In this document: positions 16,280-26,000 of the stretch, in pieces
Numbering within the stretch: the first letter of the stretch is position 1
Layout: each line of letters starts with the position of its first letter
NCBI RefSeq assembly: GCF_945952365.1
Contig: NZ_CAMFHX010000004.1
Span: forward strand, 58,692-122,691
Source: an uncultured Cetobacterium sp.
Lineage (GTDB): Bacteria > Fusobacteriota > Fusobacteriia > Fusobacteriales > Fusobacteriaceae
Reading direction: 5' to 3'
DNA: 64,000 bases
The notes under the pieces: generated by a model
Told to the model about the DNA's origin: nothing
The model's input: only the letters and a program-made list of their open reading frames with translations
Databases searched by the model: none
Translations under genes and position numbers: made by a program

Positions 16280-17392
16280 ATGACGAAAAAATGTATAGGA
16301 TGTGGAATTGAACTTCAAGGTGAAAATTCAAATTCTAATGGATATTTACCTAAATCTGTTTTAGAGGGCGACAATAAAGAGTTACTTTGTCAAAGATGTT
16401 TTAAAATAAAAAACTACGGACAATATATCCCAATAAAAATGACTAAAGAGGATTATAGAAATGAAGTTAAAAGAAGTTTAGCAGAAGCAGATGTAGCTAT
16501 TCCTGTATTTGACATAATAGATTTTGAAGGATCTTTTGATGATGAAATCTTAGATGTTTTAAGAGAAATGGATTCAATTGTTGTTATAAATAAATTGGAT
16601 TTAATACCTGATGATAAGCATCCATCAGAAGTTGCTGACTGGGTGAAAAGAAGATTGGCAGAAGAGGGTGTAGCACCTTTAGATATCGCTATTGTAAGCT
16701 CTAAAAATGGTTATGGAATAAATGGAATATTTAAAAAAATAAAGCATTTCTATCCAGATGGAGCTAAAGCTTTAGTTCTAGGAGTAACAAATGTTGGTAA
16801 ATCTAGTATAATCAATAAGTTAATAGGAGCTAAAAGAGTTACTGTTTCTAAGTTCCCAGGGACTACATTAAAAAGTGTAAAAACAGAGATTCCTTTCTCT
16901 AAAATAACATTAATAGATACACCAGGATTAATTCCAGAGGGAAGATTCTCTGATTTTGTGTGTCAAGAGTGTAATCAAAATATAATTCCTGCGAATGAAA
17001 TTTCTAGAAAAACTTATAAAGTTCAAAAGAACAGAGTTATTCTAATCGGTGGAATGATTCAAATGAAAATACTAAATGAAGATGATTTAAAACCAATATT
17101 CTCAGTTTATGCATCAAAAGGAGTTACATTCCATGAAACGAACGCTGATAAAGCTGAAGAGTTAATGAATGGAGCAGATTTTATAGCACCTCCTTGTGAT
17201 GACTGTAGAGATGAGTTTAATTCTTTAGAAAAAGAGAGTGAAATTTATACTGTAGAAACTGGAGAAGAGTTAGTATTCAAAGGTTTAGGATGGTTATCAG
17301 TTAAAAGAGGACCTCTTTATGTTGAGATAACATCACCAAAAGGTGGAGAAATAATAGTAAGAGACGCATTTATAAAACCAAGAAGATCATAA
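16280..17392 (+). CDS. yqeH: Ribosome biogenesis GTPase YqeH
   Basis: YqeH is a circularly permuted GTPase needed for 30S ribosomal subunit assembly. The 370 residues open with a zinc finger (C5, C8, C37, C40). The GTPase motifs occur in permuted order: NKLD (G4), SSKNGYG (G5), then GVTNVGKSS (G1) and DTPG (G3). A C-terminal domain with a second cysteine pair (PPCDDCRDEF) may bind RNA. The ATG at 16280 follows AAGGAG; an in-frame GTG at 16274 lies inside that site. The upstream 37 bases are very A/T-rich with a possible TATAAT at 16260, so an own promoter is possible. Confidence 0.93.
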   Translation: MTKKCIGCGIELQGENSNSNGYLPKSVLEGDNKELLCQRCFKIKNYGQYIPIKMTKEDYRNEVKRSLAEADVAIPVFDIIDFEGSFDDEILDVLREMDSIVVINKLDLIPDDKHPSEVADWVKRRLAEEGVAPLDIAIVSSKNGYGINGIFKKIKHFYPDGAKALVLGVTNVGKSSIINKLIGAKRVTVSKFPGTTLKSVKTEIPFSKITLIDTPGLIPEGRFSDFVCQECNQNIIPANEISRKTYKVQKNRVILIGGMIQMKILNEDDLKPIFSVYASKGVTFHETNADKAEELMNGADFIAPPCDDCRDEFNSLEKESEIYTVETGEELVFKGLGWLSVKRGPLYVEITSPKGGEIIVRDAFIKPRRS

Positions 17393-17411
17393 AAATAAGA
17401 GGTTACAACTT

Positions 17412-17888
17412 ATGGAAAGAGATGGAAGAATAACTACTTTAAACTGGATTATAAATATAGCAGTAACAATTTTATTTATCTATTTAGCTATGAGAGGGAT
17501 TGATGACTTAACGGGAACATATAAAATAGATGAAACTATAAGAAATACAAAAGAACTTAGAATAGCATTGGAAAAGTATTATCAACTAGCAGGTGATTAT
17601 CCAGAATTAACAAAACCTGGAGTAAATTTAAATCTCCATCTCTTAGACTATACAAATAGTAAGGGGCAAAAAATCTCTTTTGCAGAGATTTATGGAAGAA
17701 AAACATTGGCAAAAACTTATGGAAGTAATTCTATTATTGCATCAAATGAAGTTTATGATATACAAGATTTTGAAAAGGGAAGTAAAAATGGAGGATGGAA
17801 TTATAATTACTCTCAGAAAACAGGAGAGATTCATCCTAACTTGCCAGAAGATATATATATAGAAAAAATAAACTGGAATAGACAGTAG
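17412..17888 (+). CDS. Single-pass membrane protein with pseudopilin-like head
   Basis: I do not recognise a named family with certainty. The 158 residues have one membrane helix near residues 12-29. The remainder resembles type II secretion/type IV pseudopilin heads: a helix with LRIALEKYYQLAGDYPEL and a late motif GGWNYNYSQKTGEIHPNLP. A prepilin peptidase cleavage motif (G-F-T-L-I-E type) is absent, so it is probably anchored by the helix rather than processed as a pilin. It lies 19 bases after yqeH and 21 before the FAD protein, apparently cotranscribed with them. Role unknown. Confidence 0.65.
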   Translation: MERDGRITTLNWIINIAVTILFIYLAMRGIDDLTGTYKIDETIRNTKELRIALEKYYQLAGDYPELTKPGVNLNLHLLDYTNSKGQKISFAEIYGRKTLAKTYGSNSIIASNEVYDIQDFEKGSKNGGWNYNYSQKTGEIHPNLPEDIYIEKINWNRQ

Positions 17889-17909
17889 TAACAAAAATGG
17901 AGGAAAGAA

Positions 17910-19301
17910 ATGTACGATATTATATTTTTAGGTGGCGGACAAGCTGGAGTTTTTGGAGCATACGAAGCGATAAAAAAGAACAAAGATTTAAAAGTTTTAG
18001 TTTTAGATAAGGGAAGAATGTTAACTCAAAGAGTTTGTCCAAAGGAGAAGTTAGGAACATGTGTTAAATGTCCAACTTGTGCAATAATATATGGTGTTTC
18101 TGGAGCTGGAGCTTTCTCAGATTCTAAATTCAATATGGATTATAGAGTTGGAGGAGATGTACATGTTCTAACTGGAAAAACAATTGTAAATGAAACTATT
18201 CAGTATGTAGCTAATATTTATAAGGATTTTGGTTTTGATGAGAAACCATCAGGATTAGAGTACAATCAAACTATGTTAGATATAAAAAAGAGATGTATTG
18301 AAAATAATGTACAATTAGTTGATACTCCAACAATGCATTTAGGAACAGATGGTTCAAGAGAGTTATATACGAAATTAGTTAATGAATTACTTGAAAGAGG
18401 AGTAGAATTTATAACTGAAAAATCTGCGGAAGCTTTAATTATTGAAAATGGAACTATTAAGGGAGTTACTGTAAAAAATAAAAAAGGTGAAGATGAAAAC
18501 TACTACGCAGATAACGTTGTAATAGGATTAGGAAGAAGTGGAGCTAAAAAGCTTATGGAGATGTGTGAAACATCTGGTGTAACTTATGAGACTGGAGCTG
18601 TTGACTTAGGGGTTAGAGTTGAAATACCTGATTTAGTAATGAAAGATATCAATGAGAACTTCTATGAAGCTAAAATGATATACCACACTACAAAGTATAG
18701 AGATAAAATGAGAACTTTCTGCTCAAATCCGAGTGGATTTATTGCAGCTGAAAAGCATAGTGATGATGTAGTTTTAGCTAATGGACATGCATACAAAGAT
18801 AAAAAATCACAAAATACAAATTTAGCATTATTATGTACAAAGACATTTACACAACCGTTTAAGCAACCGTTTGAGTATGCAACAGCGATAGCTAAGATGT
18901 CATCAATGCTAACTGGTGGAAAAATATTAATGCAATCTTATGGAGATTTAAAAGTTGGTAGAAGATCAACTGATGAATCGATTGCAAGATTAAATATAGT
19001 TCCTACTACAGAGGACTATGTAGCTGGAGATATCGCTTTAGCTTGTCCAAAAAGAATTTTAGATAACATAATAGAATTTATTGAAGTGCATGATAAGATA
19101 ACTCCTGGATTTGCATCAAGTGATTTATTACTATACTTCCCAGAAATTAAATTTAGAAGTACTAGAATAACTATAGATGCTAATATGGAGACAAATATAA
19201 AAGGGTTATATGCAGCAGGAGATAGTTCAGGATATGGAAGTGGTTTAAATATAGCAGCTGTAATGGGAATCCTGGCAGTAAGACATATAATTTCTAAATA
19301 A
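17910..19301 (+). CDS. FAD-dependent oxidoreductase with N-terminal cysteine cluster
   Basis: This 463-residue flavoprotein resembles the uncharacterised FAD-dependent dehydrogenase group. The N-terminal dinucleotide-binding motif is FLGGGQAGVFGA, and the C-terminal FAD motif is LYAAGDSSGYGSGLN. Close to the N terminus it has four cysteines, C43, C51, C54 and C57 (GTCVKCPTCA), which could form a redox or metal site. This is followed by GVSGAGAFSDSKFN, a pattern typical of the group. The substrate is unknown. GGAGG precedes the ATG, and the next gene, ftsY, starts 14 bases after the stop. Heterodisulfide-like chemistry is possible, but nothing in the neighbourhood points to it. Confidence 0.75.
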   Translation: MYDIIFLGGGQAGVFGAYEAIKKNKDLKVLVLDKGRMLTQRVCPKEKLGTCVKCPTCAIIYGVSGAGAFSDSKFNMDYRVGGDVHVLTGKTIVNETIQYVANIYKDFGFDEKPSGLEYNQTMLDIKKRCIENNVQLVDTPTMHLGTDGSRELYTKLVNELLERGVEFITEKSAEALIIENGTIKGVTVKNKKGEDENYYADNVVIGLGRSGAKKLMEMCETSGVTYETGAVDLGVRVEIPDLVMKDINENFYEAKMIYHTTKYRDKMRTFCSNPSGFIAAEKHSDDVVLANGHAYKDKKSQNTNLALLCTKTFTQPFKQPFEYATAIAKMSSMLTGGKILMQSYGDLKVGRRSTDESIARLNIVPTTEDYVAGDIALACPKRILDNIIEFIEVHDKITPGFASSDLLLYFPEIKFRSTRITIDANMETNIKGLYAAGDSSGYGSGLNIAAVMGILAVRHIISK

Positions 19302-19315
19302 TTTGGAGGACTACA

Positions 19316-20476
19316 ATGGGATTTTTTAATAGACTTTTCGGTAGAAAAAAAGAGGAAAAGATAGAGGAACAAAAAGAAAAGTTAGAACAAGAGGTTATAA
19401 AAGAGGAAGTTGAACAATCAACTTTTAATGAACAAGTTGAAGAGAAGTTAGAAGAGGAACAAAAGATAGATACAGCTGTAGAATCAGCTGTAGAAAAAAA
19501 TAATGAAGAAGAGAAAGAGATAGAAAACGAAGTAGTTTATGCAGATAAACCTAAAGTTGAAAAAAGAAGTTTCTTTACATCTTTAAAAGAGAAATTATTT
19601 AAATCTAGAGAGGGACTTTTTGGAACTTTAAAAAATATTTTTACAGGAAAATCAATAGTTGATGGAGAGATGTATGAAGAGTTAGAAGATACTCTAGTGC
19701 AATCAGATATAGGAATTGAGATGACTTTGAAAATAGTTAAAGATTTAAAAGCTGAGGTAAAAGCAAGAGGAGTTAAAAATCCTGAAGATGTTTACCCTGT
19801 TTTAAAAGATGTTCTAGAAAGTTACTTAATAACAGAAAATACAGATTTAGATATTCAGCCTGGAAGAATGAATGTTATCTTAGTAGTTGGAGTAAATGGT
19901 GTAGGAAAAACAACTACGATAGGAAAAGTAGCATCAAAGTTAGTAAAAGATGGTAAAAAAGTTGTTATAGGTGCAGCAGATACATTTAGAGCTGCAGCAG
20001 TTGAACAGCTAGAAGAGTGGGCTAAAAGAGCTGGAGCAGAGCTTGTAAAACATCCTGATGGTGCGGATCCAGGAGCTGTAGTATTTGATACTCTGAAAGC
20101 TGGAGAGGATAAAAATGCAGATGTTGTAATAATAGACACTGCAGGAAGATTACATAATAAAAATAATCTAATGAAAGAGTTAGAGAAAATAAATAATATT
20201 ATAAAGAAAAAAATAGGTGATCAGCCTTATGAATCTATATTAGTTTTAGATGGAACAACTGGACAAAATGGACTGACTCAAGCAAGAGTGTTTAATGAAG
20301 TAACACAGTTAACAGGATTTGTTGTAACTAAACTAGATGGAACAGCTAAAGGTGGAATTTTATTTAGTATCTCTGAAGAGCTTAAAAAACCTATAAAGTA
20401 TATAGGTGTTGGTGAAGGAATAGAGGATTTAAGAGAATTTAATAGTAAAGAGTACATACAAGCAATTTTTGACTAA
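19316..20476 (+). CDS. ftsY: Signal recognition particle receptor FtsY
   Basis: FtsY docks SRP-ribosome complexes at the inner membrane for cotranslational insertion. The 386 residues have an acidic A domain (about 10-85, rich in Glu and Lys), a short basic segment KSRE, and then the NG GTPase domain. The GTPase motifs are GVNGVGKTT (192-200), DTAGRLHN and TKLDGTAKGG, with GVGEGIEDL near the end. The length lies between short Gram-positive and long enterobacterial forms. It is the last gene of the unit; no terminator hairpin is obvious in the A-rich 134 bases that follow. Confidence 0.97.
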   Translation: MGFFNRLFGRKKEEKIEEQKEKLEQEVIKEEVEQSTFNEQVEEKLEEEQKIDTAVESAVEKNNEEEKEIENEVVYADKPKVEKRSFFTSLKEKLFKSREGLFGTLKNIFTGKSIVDGEMYEELEDTLVQSDIGIEMTLKIVKDLKAEVKARGVKNPEDVYPVLKDVLESYLITENTDLDIQPGRMNVILVVGVNGVGKTTTIGKVASKLVKDGKKVVIGAADTFRAAAVEQLEEWAKRAGAELVKHPDGADPGAVVFDTLKAGEDKNADVVIIDTAGRLHNKNNLMKELEKINNIIKKKIGDQPYESILVLDGTTGQNGLTQARVFNEVTQLTGFVVTKLDGTAKGGILFSISEELKKPIKYIGVGEGIEDLREFNSKEYIQAIFD

Positions 20477-20501
20477 TATATTAAAAAAAAAAGAATTTCT
20501 G

Positions 20502-20530
20502 TTGTAAATATATATAAAATTTGTTAATAT
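20502..20530 (+). promoter_or_regulatory. Candidate promoter for pta-ackA
   Basis: TTGTAA (20502-20507) and TAATAT (20525-20530) are 17 bases apart. An alternative, TTGAAA at 20535 with TATGAT at 20560, has a longer spacer. Both would leave a leader of 40 to 75 bases. Confidence 0.4.
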
Positions 20531-20610
20531 ATAGTTGAAAATTATGAGCACTATTACAGTATGATTAAAAAAGTGCGATTTTATTTAATAAAAATCAAGG
20601 AGGACTTAGA

Positions 20611-21609
20611 GTGAGCATTATAGTTCAAATTAAAGAAAAAGCAAAAACTTTAGGAAACAAAATAGTTCTTCCTGAGGCTACTGATGAGAGAGTAATCAGA
20701 GCAGCTGCAGGAGTAGTTGAGGAGAAGTTGGGAACTCCTGTATTAATAGGAGAAGTAGAAGTAATTGAAAAATTCGCTGCAAACCTAGGAGTATCTTTAG
20801 AGGGTGTTGAAGTAATCGATCCAAAGACTACTGAAAAGTTATCTTCTTATGTAGAAAAACTTTGTGAGTTAAGAGCAAAAAAAGGAATGACTCCAGAAGA
20901 AGCAGAAAGATTATTAACAACAGATGTTAACTTCTTTGGTGCTATGATGGTTAAAATGGGAGATGTAGCTGGAATGGTTTCAGGATCAGATTCACCTACA
21001 GCAAACGTATTAAGAGCTGGATTACAAGTTGTTGGAACTAAAGCAGGAGTAAAAACTGTATCATCAGTATTCTTAATGGAATTAAAGCATAACATAGAAA
21101 CTTATGGAGAAATCTTAGTATTCGGTGACTGTGCTGTAATACCAGAACCAACTTCAGAGCAATTAGCTGATATCGCTTCAGAAGCAGCAATAACAGCAGC
21201 TACAGTTGCAGGTTTAGATCCAAAAGTTGCACTTATGTCATTCTCTACAAAAGGATCTGCAAAGCATGATTCAGTAGATGTTGTAAAAAGAGCAGGAGAA
21301 ATATTAAGAGAAAGAAATGCAGAGTTCGCATTTGAGGAAGAGTTACAAGCTGACGCGGCTTTAGTTGCAGCAGTAGGATTAAAGAAAGCTCCAGAATCAA
21401 AAGTAGCAGGACATGCAAACGTATTAATATTCCCTAACTTAGCAGCAGGAAATATCGGATACAAATTAGTTCAAAGATTAGCTAATGCAGAAGCTTACGG
21501 TCCTTTAATTCAAGGATTAGCAGCTCCAATTAACGATTTATCAAGAGGATGTTCAGTTAAAGATATCGTAGACTTAACTGCAATAACTTCAGTTCAAGCA
21601 GGAAAGTAA
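20611..21609 (+). CDS. pta: Phosphate acetyltransferase
   Basis: Pta converts acetyl-CoA and phosphate to acetyl phosphate, the first step of acetate fermentation. The 332-residue length matches the short Pta form without the N-terminal regulatory domains of the enterobacterial enzyme. Conserved stretches include KIVLPEATDERV, SGSDSPTANVLRAGLQ, MSFSTKGSAKHDSV, and VLIFPNLAAGNIGYKL at the C-terminal active site. The start is GTG with AAGGAGGA upstream. It is followed by ackA with a hairpin in the 93-base gap. Codons are rich in C-ending forms (AAC, TTC, ATC), unlike most neighbours, consistent with high expression. Confidence 0.96.
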   Translation: MSIIVQIKEKAKTLGNKIVLPEATDERVIRAAAGVVEEKLGTPVLIGEVEVIEKFAANLGVSLEGVEVIDPKTTEKLSSYVEKLCELRAKKGMTPEEAERLLTTDVNFFGAMMVKMGDVAGMVSGSDSPTANVLRAGLQVVGTKAGVKTVSSVFLMELKHNIETYGEILVFGDCAVIPEPTSEQLADIASEAAITAATVAGLDPKVALMSFSTKGSAKHDSVDVVKRAGEILRERNAEFAFEEELQADAALVAAVGLKKAPESKVAGHANVLIFPNLAAGNIGYKLVQRLANAEAYGPLIQGLAAPINDLSRGCSVKDIVDLTAITSVQAGK

Positions 21610-21637
21610 TCGTCTAAATAAAATTAAGGTTAAAAAT

Positions 21638-21660
21638 CAGTGAGAGTGGCTCTCTCACTG
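21638..21660 (+). other. Perfect hairpin between pta and ackA
   Basis: A 9-bp perfect stem (21638-21646 with 21652-21660) with a 5-base loop lies between the two genes. It lacks a following T run, so it is not a standard terminator. An mRNA-processing or stability element separating the two cistrons is more likely. Confidence 0.6.
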
Positions 21661-21702
21661 AGTAAAATAAATTATAAAATAAAAATTAAGGTGGTAAATT
21701 TA

Positions 21703-22908
21703 ATGAAAGTTTTAGTTATTAACTGTGGTAGTTCTTCTCTAAAGTACCAATTATTAAACCCTGAGTCTGGAGAGCTTTTCGCAATCGGACTTTGTGAGAG
21801 AATCGGAATCGAAGGATCAAAAATGGAATATGAAACTCCAGCAAACGACTTCGAAATCGAAATAAAAGAAGCTATGCCTACTCATAAGGAAGCTTTAGAA
21901 TTAGTAATAAAAGCTATTACTAATCCAGAGTACGGAGTAATCAAATCTGTAGAAGAAATAGATGCTATCGGTCATAGAGTTGTACATGGAGGAGAAAAGT
22001 TCGCTTCATCTGTATTAGTAACTCCAGAAGTTATGGATGCAATGGAAGAGTGTTCAGAGTTAGCTCCATTACATAACCCTGCAAACTTATTAGGAATCAG
22101 AACAATGCAAGAGTTAATGCCTGGAAAACCAAACGTAGGAGTATTCGATACGTCATTCCACCAAACTATGCCTCAAGAAGCTTACATGTATGCATTACCA
22201 TATGCAGATTACACAGAGTTAAAAGTTAGAAAGTACGGATTCCACGGAACATCTCATAAGTTCGTTTCAGGAGTAGCTCAAGAGTTATTAGGAAACCCTG
22301 CTGAATCAAAAATAATCGTATGTCACTTAGGAAACGGTGGATCAGTATCTGCAGTTAAAAATGGTGTATGTATCGATACAACAATGGGATTAACTCCATT
22401 ACAAGGTATAATGATGGGAACTAGATGTGGAGATATCGATCCAGCAGCAGTTTTATTCATTAAAAACAAAAGAGGATTATCTGATAAAGAGATGGACGAC
22501 AGAATGAACAAGCAATCTGGAATCTTAGGAGTATTCGGAGAGTCATCAGACTGTAGAGATATGGAAATGGCAGCAGCAGCAGGAAACGAAAGAGCTTTAT
22601 TAGCTGAAAACATGTTCGCTTACAAAATCAGAGGATATGTAGGAAACTATGCTGCACAAATGGGTGGAGTAGACGCAATTTGCTTCACTGGAGGAATTGG
22701 AGAGAATTCTGGAAAAACTAGAGAAGATGTTTTAAGAGGATTAGAGTTCTTAGGACTTGAGTTAGATAAAGAAGTTAACTCTAAGAGACAAAAAGGAAAC
22801 GTTCTTTTAACTAAAGAAACTTCAAAAGTAAAAGCTTTCAAAATTCCTACAAATGAAGAGTTAGTAATAGCTAGAGATACTTACGAAATTGTAAACTCTA
22901 CAAAGTAG
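21703..22908 (+). CDS. ackA: Acetate kinase
   Basis: AckA transfers the phosphate of acetyl phosphate to ADP, yielding ATP and acetate. The 401 residues have the N-terminal signature VLVINCGSSSLKYQL and the active-site segments HRVVHGGEKF, VFDTSFHQTMP, YGFHGTSHKFV and FTGGIGEN. The ATG at 21703 is chosen because AAGGTGG lies 6-12 bases upstream and the conserved N terminus starts there; an upstream in-frame GTG at 21640 falls inside the hairpin. Paired with pta, it forms the standard acetate branch. Codon use is biased as in pta. Confidence 0.97.
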   Translation: MKVLVINCGSSSLKYQLLNPESGELFAIGLCERIGIEGSKMEYETPANDFEIEIKEAMPTHKEALELVIKAITNPEYGVIKSVEEIDAIGHRVVHGGEKFASSVLVTPEVMDAMEECSELAPLHNPANLLGIRTMQELMPGKPNVGVFDTSFHQTMPQEAYMYALPYADYTELKVRKYGFHGTSHKFVSGVAQELLGNPAESKIIVCHLGNGGSVSAVKNGVCIDTTMGLTPLQGIMMGTRCGDIDPAAVLFIKNKRGLSDKEMDDRMNKQSGILGVFGESSDCRDMEMAAAAGNERALLAENMFAYKIRGYVGNYAAQMGGVDAICFTGGIGENSGKTREDVLRGLEFLGLELDKEVNSKRQKGNVLLTKETSKVKAFKIPTNEELVIARDTYEIVNSTK

Positions 22909-23008
22909 TTCGTATCGAAAGTTGTTTAAAAAATAAACATATTAGTCAGTAAAAATTATATTTGGTTGAATTAGTTTAAAAATTTCTTAAAAAAACTTAG
23001 AAGTTTAA

Positions 23009-23037
23009 TTGACAATTTAAAGTAATATTCGTAAAAT
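23009..23037 (+). promoter_or_regulatory. Strong promoter for nifJ
   Basis: A perfect TTGACA (23009-23014) is followed after 17 bases by TAAAAT (23032-23037). The predicted leader is about 37 bases and carries GGGAGGA before the ATG. Confidence 0.8.
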
Positions 23038-23080
23038 AGAGTTAACTTTAGAGTCAATTAAAAAAGGGAGGACAATTCAA

Positions 23081-26000
23081 ATGGCTAAAAAAATGCAAAC
23101 TATGGACGGAAACCAAGCTGCAGCATATGCATCATATGCTTTTACAGAAGTAGCAGGAATCTATCCAATAACTCCATCATCGCCAATGGCTGAGTACACT
23201 GACGAGTGGGCATCAAGAGGAATGAAAAACATGTTTGGAGTTCCAGTTAAAGTTGTTGAAATGCAATCAGAGGCAGGAGCAGCAGGAACAGTTCACGGAT
23301 CGTTACAAGCAGGAGCTTTAACAACTACATATACAGCATCTCAAGGGTTACTATTAAAAGTTCCTAACATGTACAAAATAGCTGGAGAGTTATTACCATC
23401 AGTTATACATGTATCAGCGAGAGCATTAGCAGCACAAGCATTATCAATCTTCGGAGATCACCAAGACGTTTACGCAGCTAGACAGACTGGATTTGCTATG
23501 TTATTTGAAAGCTCAGTACAAGAAGTAATGGATTTATCAGGAGTTGCTCACTTAGCAGCAATTAAATCTAGAGTACCTTTCATGAATATATTTGATGGAT
23601 TCAGAACTTCACATGAAATTCAAAAAGTTGAAGTAATGGATTTTGAGGTATTTAAAGGTTTAGTTGATATGGACGCTATAAAAGCATTCAGAGAAAGAGC
23701 ATTAAATCCTGAGCATCCAGTAACAAAAGGAACAGCTCAAAACGATGATATTTACTTCCAAACAAGAGAAGTACAAAATAAATTCTACGACGCAGTACCT
23801 GCTATTGTAGCTGGTTACATGGAAGAAATTTCTAAAGTAACAGGAAGAGATTATAAGCCATTTAACTATTATGGAGCAGCAGATGCAGAGCATATTGTTA
23901 TCGCTATGGGATCTGTTTGTGAAACATTAATAGAAACTGTTGATTACTTAGTAGCAAAGGGAGAAAAAGTAGGACTTATAAATGTACATTTATACAGACC
24001 ATTCTCAGCTGAGTACTTCTTCAATGTATTCCCTAAGACAGTTAAGAAAATTGCTGTATTAGATAGAACAAAAGAGCCTGGATCATTAGGAGAGCCATTA
24101 TACATGGACGTAAGAGGACTATTCTACGGAATGGAAAACGCTCCAGTAATCGTAGGTGGAAGATATGGATTATCTTCTAAGGATACAACTCCAGCACAAA
24201 TGAAAGCTGTATTCGACAACTTAAAGAAAGATGAGCCAAAGAATGGATTCGTAGTAGGTATTAACGATGACGTTACTTTCAACTCATTAGAAGTAGGACC
24301 ACACATTGAAACAGGAGCAGAAGGTGTAAGAGAATGCTTATTCTTCGGACTTGGATCAGATGGAACAGTTGGAGCTAACAAAAACTCAATTAAGATCATT
24401 GGAGATAAAACAGATTTATATGCACAAGGATACTTTGCATACGATTCAAAAAAATCTGGAGGATCAACTAGATCTCACTTAAGATTTGGAAAGAACCCAA
24501 TTAAATCAACTTACTTAGTATCAGCTCCTAACTTCGTAGCTTGTTCAGTACCAGCGTACTTAACTCAATACGATATGATCAGCGGATTAAAGCAAGGTGG
24601 AACATTCCTACTAAACTGTGTATGGGATAAAGATGAGGTTGTTGCTCACTTACCAAATTCAGTTAAGAAAACTTTAGCAGAAAAGAATGCTAAGTTCTAT
24701 ATTATAAATGCTAATAAGCTAGCTACAGAAATTGGATTATCAGGAAGAACTAATACAATAATGCAATCAGCATTCTTTAAATTAGCTGACGTTATTCCAT
24801 TCGAGGATGCACAAAGCTATATGAAGCAATATGCGGAAAAATCTTACGCTAAGAAAGGTGACGCTATTGTTAAGATGAACTACGAGGCTATCGATAAGGG
24901 AGCTGGAGAGTTAGTTGAAATAGCTGTTGATTCTGCATGGGCTAACTTAACAACAGAAGTTGTAGCAGAGGAAAAAGGAGCTTGCTCTTGTACAGGATGC
25001 GGATGTGGAACTTCAACTAAGTTAGAATCATTCGTAGAGAAGATTGCGAAGCCAATAAATGCTTTACAAGGAGAAAACTTACCAGTTTCTACATTCTTAG
25101 GATATGAGGATGGAACATTTGAGAACGGTACAACTGCTTTTGAGAAAAGAGGAGTTGCAGTAAACGTTCCTGAGTGGAAAACTGAAAACTGTATCCAATG
25201 TAACCAATGTTCATATGTTTGTCCACATGCAGTTATCAGACCATTCTTAATGACAGCTGAGGAAAAAGCAGGAGCACCAAATGAGTTAAAAACAAAAACT
25301 CCAATTGGAAAAGGTTTAGAAGGATTAGAGTACAAGATTCAAGTATCTCCATTAGATTGTACAGGATGTGGATTATGTGCGAACGTATGTCCAGCTAAAG
25401 AGAAAGCTTTAGTAATGGTACCAATCGGACAAGAGGTTGAAAAAGGAGAGCAAGAAAATGCAGACTACCTATTCAACAAAGTTACTTACAAAGATAACTT
25501 AATGCCAAAATCATCAGTAAAAGGATCACAATTTGCACAACCATTATTCGAGTTCCACGGAGCTTGTGGAGGATGTGGAGAGACTCCTTATATTAAAGCA
25601 ATAACTCAACTGTTTGGAGACAGAATGATGATAGCTAACGCTACAGGATGTTCTTCAATCTATGGAGGATCAGCACCTTCAACTCCATACACAACAAATA
25701 GCTGTGGAGAAGGTCCATCATGGGCTAACTCATTATTCGAGGATAACGCAGAGTTTGGATATGGAATGGCAACTGCTGTTGAAGCTATGAGAGATAGAAT
25801 TGCAACGATTATGGAAGAAAACATGAATAATGTTTCTGAAGAGATTGCAGCAATGTTCGCTGAATGGATTGCTAATAGAGCAGATGGAAACAAAACAAAA
25901 GAGATAAGAAATAGATTAGTACCAGCTTTAGAAGCTTGTAACTGTGCAGTATCAGCTGAACTTTTAGAGTTAAAGCAATACATCGTTAAGAAATCACAAT

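Noticed and set aside
20545..20600. Possible hairpins in the pta leader
   Set aside because: The arms (GCACT/AGTGC and GATTTTATT/AATAAAAATC) are short or A/T-only, with a long loop or unequal arms, so they are likely chance in this composition.
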